Assembly (NCBI RefSeq): GCF_009865385.1
Contig: NZ_WWJT01000764.1
Location: 1 to 46,924, forward strand
Direction of reading: 5' to 3'
DNA length: 46,924 nucleotides
Source: Streptomyces sp. SID486
GTDB taxonomy: Bacteria; Actinomycetota; Actinomycetes; Streptomycetales; Streptomycetaceae
This document shows, piece after piece, positions 1-8,527 of the stretch. The notes below the pieces were generated by a model. That model saw only the letters and a list, made by a program, of their open reading frames with translations, was not told where the DNA came from and ran no database searches. The number at the start of each line of letters is the position of its first letter. The first letter of the stretch is position 1. A program made the position numbers and the translations under genes.

Positions 1-183
1 GGCCGCCGCCCGCGCCACCCGGCCGCCGCCCGCGCCACCCGGCCGCCGCCCGCGCCACCCGGCCGCCGCCCGCGCCACCCGGCCGCCGCCCGCGCCACCC
101 GGCCGCCGCCCGCGCCACCCGGCCGCCGCCCGCGCCACCCGGCCGCCGCCCGCGCCACCCGGCCGCCGCCCGCGCCACCCGGC
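1..183. repeat. 20-bp tandem array at the window edge
   Basis: Nine perfect copies of a 20-bp unit (GGCCGCCGCCCGCGCCACCC) run from base 1 to 180, followed by a degenerating tenth. The array reaches the window edge, so its full copy number and the gene it may follow are unknown. No spacers separate the copies, so it is a minisatellite-like array and not CRISPR. It lies upstream of the M50 protease gene. Confidence 0.95.
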
Positions 184-320
184 CGCCGCCGCGTCACCCG
201 GGCGTCCCCGGGGCGAACACAAGGGGTGCCGGGGCGGAACGCGCCACCACGGCCGCATACCATCGACCAGAGACCCTTCCGTCCGGCAGGTGCGGAAGAC
301 GCTTCGAACGAGGGGACACC

Positions 321-1961
321 GTGGACGTGAGCGGCGGGAGCGGGCAGCCGCGGCCGGGCAACGACGAGCCGGCCGAGCACCCCGCGGACCCTACGGCCCC
401 CGCGGCCGGCCCCACCGGTCCCACCGGCCCCGAGCCCGCACCCACGGCCCCCGGGCAGCACCCCGCGGCCCACGCCGACGGCGGCGGGAACAGCGAGAAC
501 GACGGCGACGGCGACGGCGAGAAGAGCGAGAACGCCGAACACGCGGAGAACGCCGAACACGCGGAGAACGCCGACAAGGCTGTGAACGCCGGGAACGCCG
601 ACAGGGCGGCGCACGCCGGGAACGCGGAGAACGCCGGGAACGCCGGGAACGCCGACAAGGCGGCGCACGGCGGGACCGCTGAGGACGCCGGGGGCAAGGC
701 CGCGGGCCGGCCCGGGGACGACGGCACCGCACCCGGCGCCGGCCACGACCACCGCTCCCTCGCGCACACCGGTATCGCCAAGGGCCGGCCGCCCCAGCCG
801 CGGCCCAAGGAGCCCGGTGGCGGGATCCTCATGGGCCGCCCCTTCGGCGTCCCCGTCTACGTCGCCCCGAGCTGGTTCCTCGTAGCCGCCCTGATCACCT
901 GGGTCTTCGGCGGCCAGCTCGACCGCGTACTGCCCGAACTGGGCGCCGCCCGCTACCTCGTGTCCCTCTTCTTCGCCGTCGCCTTCTACGCCTCCGTCCT
1001 GGTCCACGAGCTCGCCCACACGGTCGCCGCGATCCGCTTCAAACTCCCCGTCCGCCGCATCCAGCTGCAGTTCTTCGGCGGCGTCTCGGAGATCGAGAAG
1101 GAGGCCGAGACCCCGGGCCGCGAGTTCGTCCTCGCCTTCGTCGGGCCCCTGCTCTCCCTCGTCCTGGCCGGCCTGTTCTACCTCGCCATGAAACCCGTCG
1201 AGCCCGGCACCGTCCCTGGGGTCCTGCTGGCCGGACTCATGGTCTCCAACCTCATCGTCGCGATCTTCAACCTCCTGCCCGGCCTCCCCCTCGACGGCGG
1301 CCGCATGCTCCGCGCCGTCGTCTGGAAACTCACCGGCAAACCGATGAGCGGCACCGTCGCCGCCGCCTGGGTCGGCCGCGCCCTCGCCGTCTCCGTCCTG
1401 ATCGGCCTGCCCCTGCTCAACTCCTCCGGCGCCTTCGGCGGCGGCGGCGAGGACATGGGCGGCATGGACACCGTCACCGACGCCCTGCTCGCCGCCATCC
1501 TCGCCGCCATCATCTGGACCGGCGCCGGCAACAGCCTGCGCATGGCCCGGCTGCGGGAACACCTCCCCGAACTGCGCGCCCGCACCCTCACCCGGCGCGC
1601 CGTACCGGTCGAGAACGACACCCCCCTCTCCGAGGCCCTGCGCCGCGCCAACGCCGCCGGAGCCCGCGCCCTCGTCGTCGTCGACGCCGACGGCAACCCG
1701 CTCTCCCTCGTCCGCGAGGCCGCCATCGTCGGCGTACCCGAACACCGCCGCCCCTGGGTCGCCGTCAGCGGCCTCGCCCAGGACCTCACCGACGGCATGC
1801 GGGTCTCCGCCGAACTGGCCGGAGAGGAACTCCTGGACGTCCTACGAGCCACCCCGGCCACCGAATACCTGGTCGTCGAGGAGACCGGCGAGATCTACGG
1901 CGTCCTGTCCGCCGCCGACGTCGAGCGCGCCTTCGTCAACGCGATGGCCCGCCCGGCCTGA
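321..1961 (+). CDS. M50 family site-2-type intramembrane metalloprotease with CBS domains
   Basis: This 546-residue protein is a probable membrane-embedded zinc protease acting in regulated intramembrane proteolysis. The zinc motif HELAH is at residues 229-233, and the second M50 motif (NLLPGLPLDGGR, with LDG at 324-326) lies in a later membrane helix. Hydrophobic segments cover roughly residues 175-310 and 345-405, and the C-terminal 130 residues resemble a CBS pair that could sense nucleotides. The first 165 residues are hydrophilic and repetitive, with an Asn-Ala-Glu/Gly-rich stretch at about 69-117 that is not part of the family. The GTG at 321 is chosen because AGGGGACACC precedes it; an ATG at 831 would remove the extension but has no ribosome site. 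Substrate unknown. Confidence 0.88.
   Translation: MDVSGGSGQPRPGNDEPAEHPADPTAPAAGPTGPTGPEPAPTAPGQHPAAHADGGGNSENDGDGDGEKSENAEHAENAEHAENADKAVNAGNADRAAHAGNAENAGNAGNADKAAHGGTAEDAGGKAAGRPGDDGTAPGAGHDHRSLAHTGIAKGRPPQPRPKEPGGGILMGRPFGVPVYVAPSWFLVAALITWVFGGQLDRVLPELGAARYLVSLFFAVAFYASVLVHELAHTVAAIRFKLPVRRIQLQFFGGVSEIEKEAETPGREFVLAFVGPLLSLVLAGLFYLAMKPVEPGTVPGVLLAGLMVSNLIVAIFNLLPGLPLDGGRMLRAVVWKLTGKPMSGTVAAAWVGRALAVSVLIGLPLLNSSGAFGGGGEDMGGMDTVTDALLAAILAAIIWTGAGNSLRMARLREHLPELRARTLTRRAVPVENDTPLSEALRRANAAGARALVVVDADGNPLSLVREAAIVGVPEHRRPWVAVSGLAQDLTDGMRVSAELAGEELLDVLRATPATEYLVVEETGEIYGVLSAADVERAFVNAMARPA
526..672 (+). repeat. Coding repeat in the N-terminal extension of the M50 protease
   Basis: Short imperfect repeats built on GAGAACGCC and GGGAACGCC encode runs of ENAEHA, ENAGNA and NADKA-like peptides. 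The units are multiples of three, so copy changes keep the frame. The segment is hydrophilic and precedes the first membrane helix, so it would form a flexible tail. Confidence 0.8.
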
Positions 1962-2001
1962 GCCGCCCCGGCCGCTGGCGAAGCCCCCGGCAGGGAACCG
2001 G

Positions 2002-2007
2002 TAGGCT
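2002..2007 (+). promoter_or_regulatory. Candidate -10 element (TAGGCT) for a leaderless trmI transcript
   Basis: TAGGCT fits the actinobacterial TANNNT -10 pattern and ends 6 nt before the ATG at 2014. Transcription would then begin at or next to the start codon, and no Shine-Dalgarno is seen. No convincing -35 is visible. Confidence 0.5.
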
Positions 2008-2013
2008 GTTCAC

Positions 2014-2916
2014 ATGTCCGAACCGACCGGTGCCGCCCGCAGGCGCGGGCCCTTCAAGGTCGGGGACCAGGTACAGCTGACCGACCCCAAGGGTCGCCAC
2101 TACACGTTCACGCTCGAAGCCGGGAAGAACTTCCACACCCACAAGGGTTCCTTCCCGCACGACGAACTGATCGGCGCTCCCGAGGGCAGCGTTGTCCGCA
2201 CCACCGGCAACGTCGCCTACCTCGCGCTGCGCCCCCTGCTCCCCGACTACGTCCTGTCCATGCCCCGCGGGGCAGCCGTCGTCTACCCGAAGGACGCGGG
2301 GCAGATCCTCGCCTTCGCCGACATCTTCCCCGGCGCCCGCGTCGTGGAGGCCGGCGTCGGCTCGGGCTCGCTCAGCAGCTTCCTGCTGCGGGCCATCGGC
2401 GACCAGGGCATGCTCCACTCCTACGAGCGCCGCGAGGACTTCGCGGAGATCGCCAAGCAGAACGTGGAGCGCTACTTCGGCGGCCCCCACCCCGCCTGGC
2501 AGCTCACCGTCGGCGACCTCCAGGACAACCTGTCCGACACCGACGTCGACCGCGTCATCCTCGACATGCTCGCCCCCTGGGAATGCCTGGAGGCCGTCTC
2601 CAAGGCACTCGTCCCCGGCGGCATCCTGTGCTGCTACGTGGCCACCACCACCCAGCTCGCCCGGACCGTCGAGTCCATCCGGGAGATCGGCTCCTTCAAC
2701 GAGCCGACCGCCTGGGAGACCATGATCCGCAACTGGCACATCGAGGGCCTGGCCGTCCGCCCCGACCACCGCATGATCGGCCACACCGGCTTCCTGCTCA
2801 CCGCCCGCCGCCTCGCCGACGGCGTCGAGCCGCCCATGCGCCGCCGACGCCCCGCCAAGGGCGCCTACGGTGAGGACTACGCCGGCCCCAACGCCGACGG
2901 CGGCGCCGGCCGCTGA
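2014..2916 (+). CDS. trmI: tRNA (adenine58-N1)-methyltransferase TrmI
   Basis: The 300-residue protein matches the TrmI/GCD14 family, which uses S-adenosylmethionine to methylate N1 of A58 in the tRNA T-loop, normally as a tetramer. An N-terminal beta-rich domain (about 1-90, starting FKVGDQVQLTDPKGRHY) is followed by a Rossmann methyltransferase domain. The SAM-binding loop VVEAGVGSGS is at 110-119 and the later DRVILDMLAPWE motif follows. Length is normal for bacteria. Proximity to the proteasomal ATPase gene is also known in Mycobacterium. The start codon lies directly after a -10-like hexamer, suggesting a leaderless mRNA. A large hairpin terminator follows the stop. Confidence 0.93.
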   Translation: MSEPTGAARRRGPFKVGDQVQLTDPKGRHYTFTLEAGKNFHTHKGSFPHDELIGAPEGSVVRTTGNVAYLALRPLLPDYVLSMPRGAAVVYPKDAGQILAFADIFPGARVVEAGVGSGSLSSFLLRAIGDQGMLHSYERREDFAEIAKQNVERYFGGPHPAWQLTVGDLQDNLSDTDVDRVILDMLAPWECLEAVSKALVPGGILCCYVATTTQLARTVESIREIGSFNEPTAWETMIRNWHIEGLAVRPDHRMIGHTGFLLTARRLADGVEPPMRRRRPAKGAYGEDYAGPNADGGAGR

Positions 2917-2933
2917 CCGGCCGCACGCACCCA

Positions 2934-2998
2934 CAACGCGAGGGCGCCGTGCCCGAGTTCCCCCACCGGCGGAACTCGGGCACGGCGCCCTCGCGTTG
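2934..2998. terminator. Large perfect hairpin after trmI
   Basis: Two perfectly complementary 28-nt arms (2934-2961 and 2971-2998) enclose a 9-nt loop. No U-tract follows, as is usual for GC-rich actinobacteria. It lies 17 bp after the trmI stop. Confidence 0.85.
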
Positions 2999-3172
2999 AC
3001 CGCACGCCCTGCCGCACACCGAGGACCCCGGGACACCCCGCCCCCCGGTCCGGGCCCGCGCCGGGGGGTGCGTCGCCTGCGGGAATCCCCGACCCCGCCG
3101 TTCCCCCGCACTGTGACATGTGGCACCATGCAGGCCACCCCACCGGCACAGCCCTCACAGGAGACACTCCTC

Positions 3173-3748
3173 GTGCAGCAATCCGCCGTTCCGGAGCTCG
3201 CCCACGCCCAGGCCCGGCCCATCCACTGGCTCGCCACGGCCACAGCCGTCGCCGGCGTCGTGGCCCTCTCCTCCGTCGCCCAGCCCGGATCGGCCACGGC
3301 GGCCCAGAGCACCCCCGAAACCAGGACCGCGTCCGCCCCCGCCGCGCCGCCCAGCACCGCCGGCGTGCACTTCCCCCTGGACTGCGGCCCCGTCAAAGCG
3401 GTGGTCGCCGCACGGGCCGGCGCGGACCTGGACGGCGACGGCAGGCCGGAAACCATCGCCGTCGTGCACTGCGACGCCCCCATGGGCACCCCGCCCGACG
3501 GCGTCTACGTCCTCACCCGCTCCGCCGACCGCGCCGCGCCACGCGTGATCGCCACCCTCGTCGATCCCGGCGAACGCCTCACGGTCACCGGCCTCGCCGT
3601 CCACGCGCGCGCCGTCTCCGCCACGCTGCTCGGCTACTCGTCGGACGCCGTGCCCAGTTGCTGCCCCGACACGAAGACCCCGGCCACCTGGCAGTGGAAC
3701 GGCAAGGCGTTCCTCCGCTCCACCCCGGCCGGGGCCCACAGCGTCTGA
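3173..3748 (+). CDS. Small secreted protein with an FG-GAP/VCBS-like strand
   Basis: The product of 191 residues is not a recognised family. A hydrophobic stretch at about 19-36 (WLATATAVAGVVALSSVA) ending near SATAA looks like a Sec signal peptide, so the mature protein of about 145 residues is probably extracellular. A segment reading AGADLDGDGRPETIAVVHCD resembles an FG-GAP/VCBS calcium-binding strand. Four cysteines are present, two of them adjacent (SCCPD). The GTG at 3173 is preferred because AGGAG lies 9 nt upstream; an in-frame ATG at 3128 would add 15 residues without a clear ribosome site. It converges with the ferredoxin gene, with 7 bp between stops. Confidence 0.72.
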   Translation: MQQSAVPELAHAQARPIHWLATATAVAGVVALSSVAQPGSATAAQSTPETRTASAPAAPPSTAGVHFPLDCGPVKAVVAARAGADLDGDGRPETIAVVHCDAPMGTPPDGVYVLTRSADRAAPRVIATLVDPGERLTVTGLAVHARAVSATLLGYSSDAVPSCCPDTKTPATWQWNGKAFLRSTPAGAHSV

Positions 3749-3755
3749 ACCGAAC

Positions 3756-4052
3756 TCACTCCGCGTCGGGCCCGTACACCTCGACCCTGTCCGAGACCCG
3801 GCGCACATGGATGCAGTCGCCGGGACACTCCTTCGCCGAATCCACCACGTCCGTCAGCAGCGGCAGCGGCACCGGCGTGGTCGCCCCGGGAGTCTGCAGC
3901 AGCTCGTCGTCCGCGCCCTTCACATAGGCCAGCCCGTCGATGTCCAGCTCGAACACCTCCGGGGCGTACTGCGCACAGATCCCGTCGCCGGTACACAGGT
4001 CCTGGTCGATCCAGACCTCCAGCGCCTCGCCGCCCGGGGCCTCCTGCTGCAC
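3756..4052 (-). CDS. 3Fe-4S ferredoxin
   Basis: The 98-residue protein is a small single-cluster ferredoxin of the Streptomyces type that feeds electrons to cytochromes P450 and other oxidoreductases. Cluster cysteines are C20 and C26 (CTGDGIC) and C76 before proline (ECPGDC); C80 is extra. The region between them is longer than usual (about residues 45-70) and holds PGATTPVPLP. The GTG at 4052 is chosen because AGGAG lies 8 nt upstream. The nearest P450 is the conservon enzyme 23 kb away, so no partner is implied by position. Confidence 0.82.
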   Translation of the reverse strand: MQQEAPGGEALEVWIDQDLCTGDGICAQYAPEVFELDIDGLAYVKGADDELLQTPGATTPVPLPLLTDVVDSAKECPGDCIHVRRVSDRVEVYGPDAE

Positions 4053-4578
4053 GGTCACCTCTCCTGCCGTCGGTTCGCCGGCCGGCCCGGGCGCCACAAG
4101 GGCCAGCCCGGTCCGCTCCAGCGGCTGTTGAACACCCCCGACCCTACCTCCGCCCCGTTCACGGCCACGTGGGACCGGCCCCGGGGTTTCCCGCCCCGCG
4201 CCCTCGGGTACGAGCGCCGGACCGGGAGAGGGTGCCACGGCGGCCGGGTCGACCACTTCGAGCCGCCACGGCAGTGACACCAGCCGCTCCAACCGTCGCT
4301 CTGCGTGATGACCGTACGAGCGCTCTGCGTGCTGCCCGCACCCCGGCCGAACCCTGCGCGGCGGACAACTCCGGCCAGTCACGGAGGGTTTTGACCACGC
4401 CAAGCACGGAACAAGCTGCTTTCCCTCCACGTTCAGTGGGTATCCCCTCCGTGCGAGGGAGTGTGCAGCGGGTGACCGACGACACACCTTGACAGTCTTT
4501 GTGATCTAGGGGTTTCAATCGACACCCACCCAGGTAGGGTCTGGAAGCGTCCAGCTCCCCTTGGAGGAGGTGAGGACC
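4053..4578. other. Divergent intergenic region between the ferredoxin gene and arc
   Basis: The 526-bp region carries no supported gene. On the minus strand TAGGGT (4146-4141) could be the ferredoxin -10. On the plus strand TAGGGT (4535-4540) could be the arc -10. A consensus-like TTGACA occurs at 4489-4494 but has no -10 at the normal distance. Confidence 0.5.
4535..4540 (+). promoter_or_regulatory. Candidate -10 element (TAGGGT) for arc
   Basis: TAGGGT lies 38 bp before the arc start and matches the common -10 of the housekeeping sigma factor in Streptomyces. The same hexamer precedes pup. The -35 is unclear. Confidence 0.4.
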
Positions 4579-6345
4579 GTGGCAGCCCACGACGACGACA
4601 TGAACCGCGGCATCCGCCCGGGACGCGGGTCCGACGACCCGGCCGGGCAGATCGCCTACCTTGAGCAGGAGATCGCCGTCCTGCGCCGCAAGCTCGCCGA
4701 CTCTCCGCGCCACACGAGGATTCTCGAAGAGCGGATCGTCGAGCTGCAGACAAACCTGGCCGGCGTGTCCGCCCAGAACGAACGACTGGCCAACACGCTC
4801 CGCGAGGCCCGCGACCAGATCGTGGCCCTCAAGGAAGAGGTCGACCGGCTCGCCCAGCCGCCGGCAGGCTTCGGTGTCTTCCTGCAAGCCAACGAGGACG
4901 GCACCGCCGACATCTTCACCGGCGGCCGCAAGCTCCGGGTGAACGTCAGCCCCGGCGTCGAACTCGACGACCTGCGGCGCGGCCAGGAAGTCATGCTCAA
5001 CGAAGCGCTCAACGTGGTCGAGGCCATGGAGTACGAGAGCGTCGGCGACATCGTCACCCTCAAGGAGATCCTCGAGGACGGCGAACGCGCGCTCGTGCTG
5101 GGGCACACCGACGAGGAGCGGGTGGTGCGGCTCGCCGAGCCGCTGCTGGACGTCACCATCCGGCCCGGCGACGCGCTCCTGCTCGAACCCCGCTCCGGCT
5201 ACGTCTACGAGGTCGTACCCAAGAGCGAGGTCGAGGAACTCGTCCTCGAAGAGGTGCCCGACATCGGGTACGAGCAGATCGGCGGCCTCGGCAACCAGAT
5301 CGAAGCCATCCGCGACGCGGTCGAGCTGCCCTACCTCTACCCCGACCTCTTCAAGGAGCACGAGCTGCGCCCGCCCAAGGGCGTCCTGCTCTACGGCCCG
5401 CCCGGCTGCGGCAAGACACTCATCGCCAAGGCCGTCGCGAACTCGCTCGCCAAGAAGGTCGCCGAGGTCACCGGCCAGGCCGCCGGCAAGAGCTTCTTCC
5501 TGAACATCAAGGGACCCGAGCTCCTCAACAAGTACGTCGGCGAGACCGAGCGGCAGATCCGCCTCGTCTTCCAGCGTGCCCGCGAGAAGGCCAGCGAGGG
5601 CACACCCGTCATCGTCTTCTTCGACGAGATGGAATCTCTCTTCCGCACCCGTGGCTCCGGCGTCAGCTCGGACGTGGAGAACACCATCGTCCCCCAGCTG
5701 CTCGCCGAGATCGACGGCGTGGAGGGCCTGCAGAACGTGGTCGTGATCGGCGCCTCCAACCGCGAGGACATGATCGACCCCGCCATCCTGCGCCCCGGCC
5801 GCCTCGACGTGAAGATCAAGATCGAGCGCCCGGACGCCGAGGCCGCCAAGGACATCTTCGGCAAGTACCTCACCGAGCGCCTCCCGCTGCACCCCGACGA
5901 CCTCGGCGAGCACGGCGGCGACCGGACCACCACCGTCCAGAGCATGATCCAGACGGCAGTGGAGCAGATGTACGCCGAGTCCGAGGAGAACCGCTTCCTG
6001 GAAGTCACCTACGCCAACGGCGACAAGGAAGTCCTCTACTTCAAGGACTTCAACTCCGGCGCCATGATCGAAAACATCGTCGGACGCGCCAAAAAGATGG
6101 CGATCAAGGACTTCCTGGAAAAGACCCAGAAGGGCCTCCGCGTCTCCCACCTGCTCCAGGCATGCGTGGACGAGTTCAAGGAGAACGAGGACCTGCCCAA
6201 CACCACCAACCCGGACGACTGGGCCCGGATCTCCGGAAAGAAGGGCGAACGGATCGTCTACATCCGTACCCTCATCACCGGAAAGCAGGGCGCGGACACC
6301 GGACGCTCCATCGACACGGTGGCGAACACCGGTCAATACCTGTAA
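4579..6345 (+). CDS. arc: Proteasome-associated AAA ATPase Arc/Mpa
   Basis: The 588-residue protein is the hexameric unfoldase that binds pupylated proteins and feeds them to the 20S core. The order is an N-terminal coiled coil (about 25-80) that captures Pup, tandem OB domains (about 85-230), then one AAA module. Walker A GPPGCGKT is at 273-280, and Walker B ends in D349-E350 within [12 protein letters not shown]. The last residues are GQYL, with a penultimate tyrosine like that used by Mpa to dock on the proteasome. The GTG at 4579 is chosen because AGGAGGTGAGGACC precedes it. The gene is followed by its own terminator, so it is a separate unit from dop. Confidence 0.96.
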   Translation: MAAHDDDMNRGIRPGRGSDDPAGQIAYLEQEIAVLRRKLADSPRHTRILEERIVELQTNLAGVSAQNERLANTLREARDQIVALKEEVDRLAQPPAGFGVFLQANEDGTADIFTGGRKLRVNVSPGVELDDLRRGQEVMLNEALNVVEAMEYESVGDIVTLKEILEDGERALVLGHTDEERVVRLAEPLLDVTIRPGDALLLEPRSGYVYEVVPKSEVEELVLEEVPDIGYEQIGGLGNQIEAIRDAVELPYLYPDLFKEHELRPPKGVLLYGPPGCGKTLIAKAVANSLAKKVAEVTGQAAGKSFFLNIKGPELLNKYVGETERQIRLVFQRAREKASEGTPVIVFFDEMESLFRTRGSGVSSDVENTIVPQLLAEIDGVEGLQNVVVIGASNREDMIDPAILRPGRLDVKIKIERPDAEAAKDIFGKYLTERLPLHPDDLGEHGGDRTTTVQSMIQTAVEQMYAESEENRFLEVTYANGDKEVLYFKDFNSGAMIENIVGRAKKMAIKDFLEKTQKGLRVSHLLQACVDEFKENEDLPNTTNPDDWARISGKKGERIVYIRTLITGKQGADTGRSIDTVANTGQYL

Positions 6346-6353
6346 AAGCAGGG

Positions 6354-6398
6354 CGGCTGCGGGTGCCCTCACCGGGTACCCGCAGCCGACTTGTTTTT
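6354..6398 (+). terminator. Intrinsic terminator of arc
   Basis: The arms CGGCTGCGGGT (6354-6364) and ACCCGCAGCCG (6378-6388) form an 11-bp stem with a 13-nt loop. A TTGTTTTT tract follows, a classic U-tract that is rare in this window. Confidence 0.88.
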
Positions 6399-6458
6399 CC
6401 GGCCACGACCGGAGCAGCCAATGACGCAAATGATCTCCCCACCAGCGCAAAGGCGTTC

Positions 6459-6464
6459 TAGGCT
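6459..6464 (+). promoter_or_regulatory. Candidate -10 element (TAGGCT) for dop
   Basis: TAGGCT lies between the arc terminator and dop, about 116 bp before the dop start. It is identical to the hexamer before trmI. No clear -35 is seen. Confidence 0.35.
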
Positions 6465-6580
6465 CGTTCCTACCGCCGAGTCGCGCAATGCGGGGACGGG
6501 CACCGCACACGCACACCGGAGCGCCAGCGGTACTTGAGCGGCGCCCACGACCGAGGGCGCCGCCGGGCAAGGAGGGCCGC

Positions 6581-8092
6581 ATGACCGTACGGCGAGTAAT
6601 GGGCATCGAGACGGAGTACGGGATCTCCGTCCCCGGTCACCCCAACGCCAATGCCATGCTCACCTCGTCCCAGATCGTCAACGCCTACGCGGCGGCGATG
6701 CACCGGGCCCGCCGGGCCCGCTGGGACTTCGAGGAGGAGAACCCGCTGCGGGACGCGCGAGGCTTCGACCTCGCCCGGGAGGCCGCCGACTCCAGCCAGC
6801 TCACCGACGAGGACATCGGCCTCGCCAACGTCATCCTCACCAACGGCGCACGGCTCTACGTCGACCACGCCCACCCCGAGTACAGCGCCCCGGAGGTCAC
6901 CAACCCCCGTGACGCCGTCCTCTGGGACAAGGCCGGTGAACGGATCATGGCGGAGGCCGCCGAACGGGCCGCCCAGCTCCCCGGTGCCCAGCCCATCCAC
7001 CTCTACAAGAACAACACCGACAACAAGGGCGCCTCCTACGGCACGCACGAGAACTACCTGATGAAGCGGGAGACCCCCTTCTCGGACATCGTGCGCCACC
7101 TCACGCCCTTCTTCGTCTCCCGCCAGGTCTTCGCCGGCGCCGGCCGCGTCGGCCTCGGTCAGGACGGCCACGAGCACGGCTTCCAGCTCAGCCAGCGCGC
7201 CGACTACTTCGAGGTCGAGGTCGGTCTGGAGACCACCCTCAAGCGCCCCATCATCAACACCCGCGACGAACCGCACGCGGACGCGGAGAAGTACCGCCGC
7301 CTGCACGTGATCATCGGGGACGCCAACCTCTCCGAGATCTCCACCTACCTCAAGCTCGGCACCACCGCCCTGGTCCTGTCCATGATCGAGGACAGCTTCA
7401 TCGCCGTGGACCTCGCCGTCGACCAGCCCGTCCGCACCCTCCACCAGGTCTCGCACGACCCCTCCCTCAAGCGCCAGGTCACCCTGCGCAGCGGACGGAC
7501 ACTCACCGCCGTCCAGCTCCAGATGGAGTACTACGAGCTGGCCCGCAAGTACGTCGAGGAACGCTACGGCGCCGACGCCGACGACCAGACCAAGGACGTC
7601 CTCAGCCGCTGGGAGGACACCCTCACCCGGCTGGAGAACGACCCCATGAGCCTGGCCGGCGAGCTGGACTGGGTGGCCAAGCGGGAGCTGATGGAGGGCT
7701 ACCGCCGCCGCGACGACCTCGACTGGGACGCCGCCCGGCTCCACCTCGTCGATCTCCAGTACGCCGACGTACGCGCCGAGAAGGGCCTCTACAACCGCCT
7801 GGCGGCCCGCGGACGCATCAAGCGGCTCCTGGACGAGTCCGAGGTCGACAGGGCCCGCACGAAGCCGCCGGAGGACACACGCGCCTATTTCCGCGGCCGG
7901 TGCCTGGAGCAGTACGCCGACGACGTCGCCGCGGCCAGCTGGGACTCGGTCATCTTCGACCTGCCCGGCCGGGACTCCCTGCAGCGCGTCCCAACCCTGG
8001 AACCACTACGCGGAACGCGAAATCACGTCAAGGAGCTGCTGGACCGCTGCCGCACGGCGGACGACCTGGTCAGGGTCCTGTCAGGCGGCTGA
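6581..8092 (+). CDS. dop: Depupylase/deamidase of Pup (Dop)
   Basis: The 503-residue enzyme belongs to the Dop/PafA carboxylate-amine ligase-like family. It removes Pup from conjugates and can deamidate a C-terminal Gln of Pup. The N-terminus reads [10 protein letters not shown], with the metal-binding Glu motif. Asp95 in [10 protein letters not shown] corresponds to the catalytic Asp of mycobacterial Dop. A Dop-specific insertion (about residues 38-75, [13 protein letters not shown]) is present, which separates it from PafA. The ATG at 6581 has AAGGAGG 5 nt upstream. Because the Pup encoded next door ends in Glu, deamidation should be dispensable here and depupylation is the expected role. 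Confidence 0.95.
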   Translation: MTVRRVMGIETEYGISVPGHPNANAMLTSSQIVNAYAAAMHRARRARWDFEEENPLRDARGFDLAREAADSSQLTDEDIGLANVILTNGARLYVDHAHPEYSAPEVTNPRDAVLWDKAGERIMAEAAERAAQLPGAQPIHLYKNNTDNKGASYGTHENYLMKRETPFSDIVRHLTPFFVSRQVFAGAGRVGLGQDGHEHGFQLSQRADYFEVEVGLETTLKRPIINTRDEPHADAEKYRRLHVIIGDANLSEISTYLKLGTTALVLSMIEDSFIAVDLAVDQPVRTLHQVSHDPSLKRQVTLRSGRTLTAVQLQMEYYELARKYVEERYGADADDQTKDVLSRWEDTLTRLENDPMSLAGELDWVAKRELMEGYRRRDDLDWDAARLHLVDLQYADVRAEKGLYNRLAARGRIKRLLDESEVDRARTKPPEDTRAYFRGRCLEQYADDVAAASWDSVIFDLPGRDSLQRVPTLEPLRGTRNHVKELLDRCRTADDLVRVLSGG

Positions 8093-8226
8093 GCGCGATC
8101 AACGGCCGGAGCAGCGGGTACTCGAACCGCCCCGGGCGGACGGGGTGGAAAGCCCACCGCCCGGGAATCATCGAGGTGGCCCCCGCACGTTGTGGAAACT
8201 GCGGGGCCGATGTCGGACCCGGCCTA

Positions 8227-8232
8227 TAGGGT
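8227..8232 (+). promoter_or_regulatory. Candidate -10 element (TAGGGT) for the pup operon
   Basis: TAGGGT lies 44 bp before the pup start, in the 184-bp gap after dop, and matches the hexamer upstream of arc. A sigma-R-like GGGAAT...GTTG pair at 8163-8192 has a 20-bp spacer, longer than typical, so it is not called. Confidence 0.4.
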
Positions 8233-8276
8233 CTGATCATCACCGATCGGCAGGCGAACTGAGCGGGGTGAGGGTT

Positions 8277-8495
8277 ATGGCAACCAAGGACACCGGCGGC
8301 GGCCAGCAGAAGGCGACGCACTCGACCGAACAGGCCGAGGAGCAGACGCAGGACGCACAGGCCTCCGAGGATCTCAAGGAACGGCACGAGAAGCTGAGCG
8401 ACGACGTGGACTCGGTCCTGGACGAGATCGACGATGTCCTCGAGGAGAATGCAGAGGACTTCGTGCGCTCCTTCGTTCAGAAGGGCGGAGAGTAG
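8277..8495 (+). CDS. pup: Prokaryotic ubiquitin-like protein Pup
   Basis: The 72-residue protein is hydrophilic and acidic, as expected for intrinsically disordered Pup. It has a Gln/Glu-rich N-terminal half and a helical segment (about 32-62, EDLKERHEKLSDDVDSVLDE) that would bind the Arc coiled coil. The C-terminus is QKGGE. The terminal Glu is the residue PafA joins to substrate lysines, and it is encoded directly, not as Gln as in mycobacteria. It probably heads an operon with the endonuclease gene, prcB and prcA. Confidence 0.96.
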   Translation: MATKDTGGGQQKATHSTEQAEEQTQDAQASEDLKERHEKLSDDVDSVLDEIDDVLEENAEDFVRSFVQKGGE

Positions 8496-8527
8496 CTTTT
8501 CCCTTCGAATTGAAGGCCAGTCCGGGG

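Noticed and set aside
1..183. CRISPR array
   Set aside because: Copies are directly adjacent with no unique spacers and there are no cas genes; the same holds for the other arrays.
3128..3130. ATG 3128 as start of the secreted protein
   Set aside because: No ribosome site; GTG 3173 has AGGAG at good distance and gives a normal signal peptide.
4489..4494. Consensus TTGACA -35 before arc
   Set aside because: No -10 at 16-18 bp; the nearest good -10 (4535) is 40 bp away.
4159..6606. 815-codon frame antisense to arc
   Set aside because: Low-complexity translation, no ribosome site, fully opposite a conserved gene.
8120..8160. tRNA-like T-loop (TTCGA on the minus strand) in the dop-pup gap
   Set aside because: The flanking 5-bp T-stem does not pair and no acceptor or anticodon arm can be drawn.
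8163..8192. Sigma-R-like promoter (GGGAAT...GTTG) before pup
   Set aside because: The spacer is 20 bp, longer than the usual 18-19, and a TAGGGT -10 lies nearer the gene.
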